NCBI RefSeq assembly: GCF_014287515.2
Contig: NZ_CP092473.1
Span: 236,501-300,500, forward strand
Reading direction: 5' to 3'
DNA from: Roseburia rectibacter
GTDB lineage: Bacteria > Bacillota > Clostridia > Lachnospirales > Lachnospiraceae
DNA: 64,000 bases
Below, piece after piece: positions 56,891-64,000 of the stretch. The stretch's first letter is position 1. Each line of letters begins with the position of its first letter. The position numbers and the translations under genes were made by a program. The notes under the pieces were generated by a model. That model was not told the DNA's origin. It saw nothing but the letters and a program-made list of their open reading frames with translations, and did no database searches.

Positions 56891-58864
56891 ATGTTACGGG
56901 AAAAGATCAAAAATTGGAAAATGGGACTGGCTGCAGTCCTTGTTTTTGTTCTGGTTTTGGGAATGATGGGGATGTCCGGCAGTGTGAAGGCGGCAGACCA
57001 GACGGACTCTAAAATGATTGATATCATGTTTGTGCATGATACACATTCCCATCTGAACAGTTTTTCAACGGTAGTGGACGAAAAACAGGAAATGATCGGC
57101 GGGTTCGCAAGGATCAAGACGCTGATCGATGAACAAAAGGAGAAAAATCCGGATACATTAGTAGTGGATGGTGGAGATTTTTCCATGGGAACGCTGGTGC
57201 AGACCGTTTTTGAGACACAGGCGGCAGAGATTCGGATGTTAGGGGCACTGGGCTGCGAGGCGACAACACTTGGCAACCATGAATTTGATTATCGTTCAAA
57301 GGGACTTGCTAAGATGCTTGAAACCGCGGCGGAAAGCGGAGATACCGTGCCGGAGCTTCTTGTCTGTAATATCAACTGGGATGCCATGGAACAGCAGGGA
57401 CTCTCAGAAGGACAGCAGCAGATCCGTGATGCATTTACGGAATACGGTACGAAAGATTATGTGATGGTGCAAAAGGGCGATGTCCGGGTGGCGCTGCTTG
57501 GCGTATTCGGAAAAGATGCACTGGCATGTGCACCGACCTGTGAACTGCAGTTTACGGATCCGGTGGAAGCAGTAAAAAAGACTGTAGCTGAAATTAAGAA
57601 AAACGAAGATGCGGATATTATCATCTGTCTTTCCCATAGTGGAACTTCAGAAGATGAGTCAAAGTCAGAGGATGAAATTCTTGCAAAAAAAGTGCCGGAT
57701 CTGGATGTGATCATCAGTGGACATACGCATACAAAACTGGAGGAGCCGATTGTACATGGGGATACCTATATCGTTTCCGCAGGGGAATATGGCAAGTACT
57801 TAGGTTCCTTATCGCTGGAACAAAAGGATGATGGGCGATGGGGCATGAAAGAATATCAACTTACTCCGATCGAGACAGATATTGCGGAAGATGCTGCAAC
57901 ACAGGAAGAAATCAATTCTTTTATGGCGACGGTGGATACCGATTATCTGGCACAGTTTGGGTTTACGAGAGAACAGGTACTTGCGGAAAATGATGTAGCA
58001 TTTGACAGCCTGGAGGATCTCTACAACATCCATACCGAGCATAATCTGGGGGATCTCATCGCAGATGCCTATGCTTATGCGGTCACAAACAGTACGGATT
58101 ATAATGGCACTCCCGTGGATGTGGCGATCGCGCCGAGTGGAACGATCCGTGATACCTATACAAAAGGAAACATTACGGTGGAGGATGTGTTTAATTCGTT
58201 TTCACTTGGAATCGGTGCGGACGGTGTGCCGGGGTATCCGCTGATCGAAGCATATCTGACAGGAAAAGAGTTAAAAACTGTGGCAGAAATCGACGCATCC
58301 GTGTCTGATCTGATGACATCTGCACGTTTGTATATGTACGGTTTGCAGTTTACTTACAACCCGCATCGTATGATCTTAAACCGTGTTACCGATGTGTATC
58401 TGCTGGATGCAGATGGCAATCGCAGGGAGTTAGAAGATGATAAAATGTATCGCGTGGTGGCAGATCTTTACAGTGGGCAGATGCTGTCTGCGGTGACGAA
58501 AACATCGTATGGACTGTTGTCTGTTGTGCCGAAAAAGGCAGATGGAACACCGATTGAAAATTTTGAAGATGTGATTTTGACAGATAATGGCGGGGAATTA
58601 AAGGCATGGACGGCGATCGCACATTATATGGAGTCGTTTCCGGATGAAAATGGAGATGGAATTGCGGATATTCCACAATATTATGCCGGATTGCATGAAA
58701 GAAAAGTGGTAGATGATTCGTCTGATCTCATAAAATTAATAAAAAATCCGAATAAATATGCCGTCATGATCGCAGGAATCGTATTGATCGCTATTTTACT
58801 GGTTGTTTTGCTGATACGGTTAGTGTTAAAATTAGTAAAATATCGAACAGGAAAAAGTTTATAG
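56891..58864 (+). CDS. Membrane-anchored extracellular 5'-nucleotidase
   Basis: A 657-residue enzyme with a signal peptide (WKMGLAAVLVFVLVLGMMGMSGSVKAA), a metallophosphatase domain (MFVHDTHSHL, VVDGGDFSMGTLVQ, LGNHEFDYR, CLSHSG, ISGHTHTKL), a 5'-nucleotidase C-terminal domain (ENDVAFDSLEDLYNIHTEHNLGDLIADAYAYA) and a C-terminal membrane helix (VMIAGIVLIAILLVVLLIRLVLKLVKY) with a basic tail. It should dephosphorylate nucleotides or cyclic nucleotides outside the cell. It complements the cytoplasmic nucleotidase at 51.6 kb. The 137 bases upstream are AT-rich. Confidence 0.9.
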   Translation: MLREKIKNWKMGLAAVLVFVLVLGMMGMSGSVKAADQTDSKMIDIMFVHDTHSHLNSFSTVVDEKQEMIGGFARIKTLIDEQKEKNPDTLVVDGGDFSMGTLVQTVFETQAAEIRMLGALGCEATTLGNHEFDYRSKGLAKMLETAAESGDTVPELLVCNINWDAMEQQGLSEGQQQIRDAFTEYGTKDYVMVQKGDVRVALLGVFGKDALACAPTCELQFTDPVEAVKKTVAEIKKNEDADIIICLSHSGTSEDESKSEDEILAKKVPDLDVIISGHTHTKLEEPIVHGDTYIVSAGEYGKYLGSLSLEQKDDGRWGMKEYQLTPIETDIAEDAATQEEINSFMATVDTDYLAQFGFTREQVLAENDVAFDSLEDLYNIHTEHNLGDLIADAYAYAVTNSTDYNGTPVDVAIAPSGTIRDTYTKGNITVEDVFNSFSLGIGADGVPGYPLIEAYLTGKELKTVAEIDASVSDLMTSARLYMYGLQFTYNPHRMILNRVTDVYLLDADGNRRELEDDKMYRVVADLYSGQMLSAVTKTSYGLLSVVPKKADGTPIENFEDVILTDNGGELKAWTAIAHYMESFPDENGDGIADIPQYYAGLHERKVVDDSSDLIKLIKNPNKYAVMIAGIVLIAILLVVLLIRLVLKLVKYRTGKSL

Positions 58865-58889
58865 GTTATTGAAAGGCATGGTTATTAAC

Positions 58890-59669
58890 ATGAGTGCGCA
58901 GGACAGAACAGAAGAAATTTTAAGACAGATGCATATACTGCTTGCAGGCAGTGAGTCTTATGACGGTATTGGCAGTAAAATTATCCTTGATAAAAAAAGA
59001 ATGTTAGAACTGCTTGCTGAGTTAAATAAGGCTATCTATGCCATGATGGATGAGTACGAACTGACGACACAGGGGAAAGACCGTGCCAGACGCGAGGCAG
59101 CGAAGATTGGGGAAGATATCTTAAAAGATGCCAGTGGAAAAGCAGAGGATGTGTATGCTGCGTCCGTTATGTATACAAATGAGGCATTGCGTCATGTGCA
59201 GGAGATCATGCAAAGGGCGACAGATGCCATGCAGGAGATTTATAAGGATGCCAATGAAAAGCTCCAGAAAGAAAAAGATATTGTAAGGCGTGATCAGTCA
59301 GATCTGAAAGGGCATCTGCAGAATCTTGCCGATACGGATAAATATTTAAATTTGATTGAGGATCGCAACCGTGAGATTGAGAAGGAAAGAGCGAAAGAAA
59401 AGGGTGAGATGGAGCCATCCCCTTATACTGCGGTCAAACCGGAGATCAGAATCAATCAGGAGTATTTTGAAAAAGCGGGAATTGTGTCGGAAAATGAACA
59501 GGTGGAAGAAATTCCGGAAGATACCCGGGAGGAAAGTACTCCGAAAGCGGAAGTAAATGTAAATGTCAATCTGGATGCTGAGTATTTTCACTGGAAAGAG
59601 GGCGAAGAACATTCCGGTGAAAAGAAGCCGGAAAAACATTCTTTTTTTTCAAGACATCATAAAGATTAA
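58890..59669 (+). CDS. Coiled-coil protein of unknown function
   Basis: A ~259-residue soluble protein without signal peptide or membrane helix. Residues ~25-170 are predicted long charged helices (LNKAIYAMMDEYELTTQGKDRARREAAKIGEDILKDASGKAEDVYAASVMYTNEALRHVQEIMQRATDAMQEIY), somewhat like DivIVA-type or V-ATPase subunit-like coiled coils; the C-terminal third is acidic and ends in a basic FFSRHHKD tail. It lies between two envelope-related genes. The start is uncertain: ATG 58890 was chosen, but TTG 58869 and ATG 58878 are in frame, and the best ribosome binding site GAAAGG fits none of them well. Confidence 0.65.
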   Translation: MSAQDRTEEILRQMHILLAGSESYDGIGSKIILDKKRMLELLAELNKAIYAMMDEYELTTQGKDRARREAAKIGEDILKDASGKAEDVYAASVMYTNEALRHVQEIMQRATDAMQEIYKDANEKLQKEKDIVRRDQSDLKGHLQNLADTDKYLNLIEDRNREIEKERAKEKGEMEPSPYTAVKPEIRINQEYFEKAGIVSENEQVEEIPEDTREESTPKAEVNVNVNLDAEYFHWKEGEEHSGEKKPEKHSFFSRHHKD

Positions 59670-59681
59670 AAGGAGAACGTG

Positions 59682-59999
59682 ATGTTAGAAAAGCAGGAGA
59701 AAAAAGAATCTCACAAAAAATGGGAAAATCTATATGTTTTTACGGGACGGAAAAGTGACCTGACAACGATGATTTCCATTGCAGTCATAAATCCGATGAT
59801 CCTGTATGTTTTTATCGGGTATGTGGCAGGCAAAAAGATCAGCCTGTCAGCGTTGTTTCTTATTATTGACGGAGTATTGTTTTTACAATGGGGACTGCTG
59901 GTAAAAAGACGCAAAAGAAAGCTGGAGATGCCAATACAGGGAGAGGCAGAACGAATGGATGCCATCAGGAAAAAAATAGATGAACTGGATAATGACTGA
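59682..59999 (+). CDS. Small membrane protein with two helices, unknown function
   Basis: A 105-residue protein. A basic N-terminus is followed by two membrane helices (MISIAVINPMILYVFIGYVAG and LSALFLIIDGVLFLQWGLLV) and a charged C-terminus. No family was recognised. AAGGAG lies 6 bases before ATG 59682, 12 bases after the coiled-coil gene, so the two are likely cotranscribed. Confidence 0.7.
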   Translation: MLEKQEKKESHKKWENLYVFTGRKSDLTTMISIAVINPMILYVFIGYVAGKKISLSALFLIIDGVLFLQWGLLVKRRKRKLEMPIQGEAERMDAIRKKIDELDND

Positions 60000-60002
60000 C
60001 AA

Positions 60003-60040
60003 ACAGAGGGAGACAGCCTTAATGGCCGTCTCCCTGTTTA
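60003..60040 (+). terminator. Terminator between converging genes at 60 kb
   Basis: CAGAGGGAGACAGCC and GGCCGTCTCCCTG pair around TTAAT with T-rich sequence following. It can serve the small membrane protein gene and, on the other strand, overlaps the end of the LCP gene. Confidence 0.65.
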
Positions 60041-61086
60041 TATCCTGTATTGGAAATGATCTGCTGACTGTTAGAAAGCACGGTTGCAGATGGTGTGTAA
60101 TTGTTATCATCAAATAAGAACTGATGTAATTGTGTGACGTTAGAGGCAAGATCACATGGAATAACAACATCACCGATCTTATCGTATTTGTGTGTTGTTT
60201 TTTCATATGGAAAACCGGTTGTATCGCCAATGTTATAACTGAAAATTTTTGCAGCAAGGGCAAGCAGATCCGTGTTAGAAAAACTTGTCTGAATATCTCC
60301 GAAAGCTGCGTTGATCAGTTTGTTGAGTGTCAGAATATTGGATTTCTGGGCTTTTTGCATCATTGCAGTTAAAACGGTACGCTGACGTTCTGTTCTGCGG
60401 TAGTCATCACCGCCACCATAACGGATTCTTGCGTAGGCACATGCCTGTACACCATCTAAGGTGTAAGTTCCACCGGAAGCCGGTGGGGTGGAATTGTGGC
60501 CGGTCAGCTCATTTAACTCTCTCATATAACCGGTCATCAGGCTTGCCTCATCGTCTGTGATCGTGATATCCACACCGCCTAAAAGGTCGACACATTCGAT
60601 GATCGCATTAAAATCGACAGTTACATAATCTGTGATTGCAAGGTCAAGATTTGTATTCAGCATGGAGAGTGCCTGTTCCGGGCCGCCTTTTGCGTATGCT
60701 GCATTACATTTCTGATAAGTACCGCTGCCAGTATCTAAATAAGAATCGCGGTAGACGGATACCAGATTGATCGTATGCTGTTTTGTATCAATGTTCGCTA
60801 ACATGATGACATCGCTGTTTCCCTTGGAGAGACTGCCATTGGAACGATTGTCAAGTCCGAAGAGAGCGATCGTTTTGTAATGAGCCATCGATTCTTTTGT
60901 CTCATCGGAGAGGTCATCATTGATGGAGACATCGTTCATGTCTAACTTATTTTTTTCAATTTTAGATAATTTGGTTGTGATAAAAAGGGCAATGGCGAGG
61001 AGCAGAATGATCACAAACTCCAGAATAAGGAGCATGATCTTTTTCTGCTTCCTGCTTTTGCCTGCAGTGTGCACATTTTTTTTCAT
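60019..61086 (-). CDS. LytR-CpsA-Psr (LCP) family protein
   Basis: A 355-residue protein. A basic cytoplasmic start (KKNVHTAGKSRKQKK) and one membrane helix (IMLLILEFVIILLLAIALFITT) precede the extracellular LCP domain (TIALFGLDNRSNG...NSDVIMLANIDTKQHTINLVSVYRDSYLD; GGVDITITDDEA; YARIRYGGGDDYRRTERQRTVL). The conserved Asp and Arg residues that bind polyprenyl pyrophosphate are present. LCP enzymes attach anionic polymers or capsule to peptidoglycan. GGAATGGAGG precedes the ATG. Confidence 0.92.
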   Translation of the reverse strand: MKKNVHTAGKSRKQKKIMLLILEFVIILLLAIALFITTKLSKIEKNKLDMNDVSINDDLSDETKESMAHYKTIALFGLDNRSNGSLSKGNSDVIMLANIDTKQHTINLVSVYRDSYLDTGSGTYQKCNAAYAKGGPEQALSMLNTNLDLAITDYVTVDFNAIIECVDLLGGVDITITDDEASLMTGYMRELNELTGHNSTPPASGGTYTLDGVQACAYARIRYGGGDDYRRTERQRTVLTAMMQKAQKSNILTLNKLINAAFGDIQTSFSNTDLLALAAKIFSYNIGDTTGFPYEKTTHKYDKIGDVVIPCDLASNVTQLHQFLFDDNNYTPSATVLSNSQQIISNTGYKQGDGH

Positions 61087-61103
61087 AAGAATCCTCCATT
61101 CCT

Positions 61104-61190
61104 GCGCTGTCTTTTTAATAAAAACAACGTTTTTATTTGCATATCAAGTTTGTGCGTAAGCACAAATCTTGCGTGTGAAAAATGTATTTT
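61104..61190 (-). repeat. Hairpin-rich leader of the LCP gene (GTG-AAAA family, site 4)
   Basis: Reading on the minus strand: GTGTGAAAAA with TTTTTCACAC, then CAAGATTTGTGC with GCACAAACTTG, then AATAAAAACG/GTTTTTATT, ending in GCAGGAATGGAGGATTCTT and the start codon. The first two hairpins match those before the nucleotidase gene at 51503-51560. Confidence 0.55.
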
Positions 61191-61326
61191 TTCACACTAT
61201 CCTCCATTTTGTGTAAAACTCTTTGTATTTACAGGAAGGATGTGGAAAAGTCACGGACTTCCTGTCTATACCTGTGTGGGTACGAAAGATATCATAAGGC
61301 GGTTGTACTTTTAATGCAATAAAGTA

Positions 61327-61369
61327 TTTCTTAAATTTGAGGTAAATTTCTTAAATTAAATTAAGAAAT
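61327..61369 (+). promoter_or_regulatory. Candidate response-regulator binding repeats
   Basis: TTTCTTAAATT occurs at 61327-61337 and 61347-61357, 20 bases apart (two helical turns), followed by the inverted half ATTAAGAAAT at 61360. Direct repeats at this period are typical sites for OmpR/PhoB-family regulators, one of which is encoded directly downstream. The stretch 61210-61500 otherwise shows no gene. Confidence 0.5.
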
Positions 61370-61510
61370 GTGGGAAATACTGCATATGCAGCAGCAATTT
61401 AAAGGAATATTAAGAAATCCGCTCTATAACAATTTAAACTTTCCTGTTAAAATAAATGTAAAATCTGGTGTAATACTTAAAGTAAGACACAAAAAGAAGC
61501 GGAGGTTCTT

Positions 61511-62203
61511 ATGCAGACAATTTTAGTGTGTGATGATGATAAGGAAATCGTAGAGGCGATCGAGATATATTTACAGCAGGAAGGATACCATATTTTAAAG
61601 GCGTATGACGGTGAGGAAGCATTGGAAATCTTAAAAGAGAATGAGGTTCATCTTCTGATCATGGATGTGATGATGCCGCGCCTTGACGGAATCCGTGCAA
61701 CTTTAAAGATACGTGAGGAAAGCAGTATCCCGATCATTATTTTATCCGCAAAAACGGAGGATGCAGATAAGATTTTAGGTCTTAATATAGGTGCAGATGA
61801 TTATGTGGAGAAACCGTTTAATCCTCTCGAACTGGTAGCAAGGGTCAAATCGCAGTTAAGACGTTATACCCAGCTTGGAAATGCGGCAGAAAACAGCGCA
61901 TCTGTGTATACAGTGGGAGGATTGTCGATCAATGATGACTTAAAAGAAGTTACGGTGGATGGCGAAGTTGTAAAACTCACACCGATCGAGTATAACATTC
62001 TTCTGCTTTTAGTCAAAAATCAGGGAAAGGTATTTTCTATTAACCAGATTTATGAGAGCATCTGGAATGAGGATGCGATCGGGGCAGATAATACGGTTGC
62101 AGTGCATATCCGGCATATTCGTGAAAAAATCGAGATCAACCCAAAGGAGCCGCGTTATTTAAAGGTTGTGTGGGGTGTTGGATATAAGATTGAAAAGAAC
62201 TGA
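61511..62203 (+). CDS. OmpR/PhoB-family response regulator
   Basis: A 230-residue regulator. The receiver domain (TILVCDDDKEIVEAIEIYLQQEG) has the phospho-acceptor Asp in LLIMDVMMPRLDG and the conserved Lys in VEKPFNPLEL; the C-terminal winged helix has KLTPIEYNILLLLVKNQGKVFSINQIYESIWNEDAIGADNTVAVHIRHIREKIE. Such regulators in Clostridia often control envelope stress or peptide resistance genes. The histidine kinase follows after 63 bases. AAGCGGAGG precedes the ATG. Confidence 0.95.
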   Translation: MQTILVCDDDKEIVEAIEIYLQQEGYHILKAYDGEEALEILKENEVHLLIMDVMMPRLDGIRATLKIREESSIPIIILSAKTEDADKILGLNIGADDYVEKPFNPLELVARVKSQLRRYTQLGNAAENSASVYTVGGLSINDDLKEVTVDGEVVKLTPIEYNILLLLVKNQGKVFSINQIYESIWNEDAIGADNTVAVHIRHIREKIEINPKEPRYLKVVWGVGYKIEKN

Positions 62204-62266
62204 TTCTGGGGAGATTCCGTGCGCTGGTATATAGAATAAGACCCTGCACGGAGATGGAGACTTCAT

Positions 62267-64000
62267 ATGGAAAAAAAATCATACACATATGGCAGTAAGT
62301 TAGCAGGCATGATCCTGCATCTGTTTTTTACGGTAATCCTCACGATCGCCGTATATCTTCTGGCATCGTTGATCAGTAAAAATATTCTGCAGGTAACGGA
62401 TATCGGAACAGATGATTTTTTTAATTCCGGATACTATACAAAATGTATGGAGCAGAAATGCAGTGAACTGACCGATTACCTTCATCTGTTACAAAAAGGT
62501 GATAAGCGGAGTGCGGAGGACGATAAGCGTTATCTGCAGTATACAAATGAGTTTAAGCGTGAAGACACCAATTTCTGTTACTGGTATAAACAGAATGGGG
62601 TGTGGTATACCAACCAGCCGGATTCAGTGGAAGGTCAGGAGTTTGATACACAGACCGTTCTCATGGAGGCAAAGACCATGGGAGATTATCTGCTCTATGA
62701 TATGGAGAAAAAGGAATTTGGCACCGATATCCGCGGCATGGAAAATTATTTTTTTGGCAGTTACAACAATCAGATGTATCTGCCGTTAGAAAATGTGGTG
62801 CTTGTGATCGGGGTGGATACGGATCTGACGGCAAAAGATGATCTGTATGATGCCGAGGTGGAATATGTAAGACTGCATCCGTGGATCAAAGTCAGTATCG
62901 TTGCGGCATTGGTCAGTCTGATGGGATGGGTGTTAAGTCTTGTATATCTGACACTTGCGACCGGACACAGGGATGGAGAAGAAGGAGTTCATCTTAATTT
63001 TATCGACCGGATAAAAACGGAGATCGTGACCGCCGTTTTTATTGCAGCAACCAGTGAACTTATCATGCTTTTGTCCCATGTAAATAATAAAACATGGAAT
63101 GTATCAGGACTTCTTGTTGCATCGGGAACGGTCAGTCTCTTAATTGATGTTCTGTTTCTTATTTTTTACCTGAGTATGGTACGCCGGATGAAGGCGGAAG
63201 TGATGTGGGAAAACAGTCTTGCATGCTGGCTTGTAAGGGGAATGGATAAGTTCTTTGAGAAGAGGACGGTAACGGTACGTGTGCTTGTTGTCTTTGCAGT
63301 TCACATGATCGTCTGTTTTGTGCTTGCCATGGGAGCATTTTATTACCACCAGGTGATCTGTCTGGTGCTGCTTCTGATCTTCAGCGGAATGGAGGCATAT
63401 GCGCTGCTTCGGTCTGCGGTTGAGCATTATCAGGTGTATGAGGGTGTGGAGAAAATTACAGAAGGTGTGTTAAGCAATAAGATTGACACAGAAGGGCTGC
63501 ATGGAGAAGATAAAAAACTTGCAGAGGCGATCAACAATATCGGCAGCGGTCTTTTACATGCGGTGGATGACAGTACGAAAAACGAGCGTATGAAAGCAGA
63601 TCTGATCACGAATGTTTCACATGATATTAAAACACCGTTAACCTCCATTATTAATTATGTTAACCTGATTAAACTTGAACAGATTGATAATGAGCGAGTG
63701 AATGGCTATATCAGGATCTTAGATGCCAAGTCACAGCGATTAAAGCAGCTTACCGAAGATCTGGTCGAGACATCACGTATTACGTCCGGAAATGTCAAAC
63801 TGGATATGCAAAAGATAGATCTGGTGGAACTCATTTATCAGACCGCAGGTGAATTTAACGAAAAATTTGAGGCAAAAGAGCTGACGATCGTTACAAAACT
63901 TCCGAAAACGGAAGTAATGATCCGTGCGGACGGCAGACAGCTGTACCGTGTGATCGAAAACCTTTATAATAATGTTGCAAAATATGCATTGGAAAAAACC
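62267..64000 (+). CDS. Sensor histidine kinase, 3' end outside window
   Basis: At least 578 residues, running off the window. One membrane helix at ~16-38, an external segment of ~170 residues, then five or so further helices between ~205 and 390 (SIVAALVSLMGWVLSLVYLTLA, TEIVTAVFIAATSELIMLL, VASGTVSLLIDVLFLIFYLSM, VLVVFAVHMIVCFVLAMGAFYY). The DHp box is FNVSHDIKTPLTSIINYVNLI-like (NVSHDIKTPLTS), and the N-box NLYNNVAKYA is just visible before the end. GGAGATGGAGA precedes the ATG. It pairs with the response regulator upstream. Confidence 0.92.
   Translation, partial: MEKKSYTYGSKLAGMILHLFFTVILTIAVYLLASLISKNILQVTDIGTDDFFNSGYYTKCMEQKCSELTDYLHLLQKGDKRSAEDDKRYLQYTNEFKREDTNFCYWYKQNGVWYTNQPDSVEGQEFDTQTVLMEAKTMGDYLLYDMEKKEFGTDIRGMENYFFGSYNNQMYLPLENVVLVIGVDTDLTAKDDLYDAEVEYVRLHPWIKVSIVAALVSLMGWVLSLVYLTLATGHRDGEEGVHLNFIDRIKTEIVTAVFIAATSELIMLLSHVNNKTWNVSGLLVASGTVSLLIDVLFLIFYLSMVRRMKAEVMWENSLACWLVRGMDKFFEKRTVTVRVLVVFAVHMIVCFVLAMGAFYYHQVICLVLLLIFSGMEAYALLRSAVEHYQVYEGVEKITEGVLSNKIDTEGLHGEDKKLAEAINNIGSGLLHAVDDSTKNERMKADLITNVSHDIKTPLTSIINYVNLIKLEQIDNERVNGYIRILDAKSQRLKQLTEDLVETSRITSGNVKLDMQKIDLVELIYQTAGEFNEKFEAKELTIVTKLPKTEVMIRADGRQLYRVIENLYNNVAKYALEKT

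Overview
The window looks like chromosome from a Gram-positive anaerobic Lachnospiraceae bacterium, most likely Roseburia or a near relative. This is inferred from overall protein character, strong AGGAGG-type ribosome binding sites, low-to-moderate GC, lipobox lipoproteins without outer-membrane genes, a clostridial-type 2[4Fe-4S] ferredoxin, and a T-box in front of thrS. No rRNA, tRNA or CRISPR array was seen.

Layout. 1-2.45 kb: the end of an alpha-glucosidase, an internally deleted GH36 alpha-galactosidase and a fructokinase, which look like a decayed raffinose/sucrose locus. 2.5-7.3 kb: a lipoprotein, then gdpP-rplI-dnaB. 7.37-7.68 kb: a solitary copy of a large structured repeat. 7.8-10.4 kb: a MerR regulator, then decayed accessory genes (MNT nucleotidyltransferase with a 5'-truncated HEPN partner, and a headless DUF4143 ATPase). 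10.5-14.9 kb: ferredoxin, galM, Sua5, a pseudo-phosphatase, upp and dCMP deaminase. 16.5-23.7 kb: a complete F-type ATP synthase operon whose c subunit carries Na+-type ligands. 23.9-25.3 kb: a MATE transporter. 25.4-29.2 kb: three tandem Rpn-family (PD-(D/E)XK) genes, each with a well-placed internal start. 29.5-36.2 kb: a histidine phosphatase, then a fructose PTS operon fruR-fruK-fruA-ptsH-ptsI with its own HPr and EI. 37.4-43.7 kb: a nucleobase catabolism/transport cluster. 43.8-45.5 kb: a VanW-domain protein and SurE. 46.7-53.1 kb: a LacI regulator, a PhnCDE-type ABC transporter and a cytoplasmic 5'-nucleotidase. 53.1-55.2 kb: T-box and thrS. 55.4-61.1 kb: a chemotaxis receptor, a surface 5'-nucleotidase, two small envelope-type proteins and an LCP enzyme. 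61.5-64 kb: a two-component system cut by the window end.

The most unusual content is non-coding. Three ~1.03-1.07 kb composite elements (15339-16376, 36238-37302, 45491-46523) share one architecture: a short terminal inverted repeat, a ~320-350 bp self-palindromic unit, a 342-343 bp conserved core, a second unit in inverted orientation, and the terminal repeat again. A seventh unit stands alone at 7369-7677. Paired arms in the units differ between copies in a compensating way, while the hairpin loops and a GTGACGTG motif stay fixed. This is the signature of selection on a folded RNA or single-stranded DNA.

The second notable theme is the Rpn family. All three full-length genes contain an in-frame ATG behind a GGAGGT ribosome binding site, and a fourth locus at 15018-15299 keeps exactly that ribosome binding site plus the small C-terminal ORF and nothing upstream. 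This recalls the intragenic Rpn antitoxins known from E. coli.
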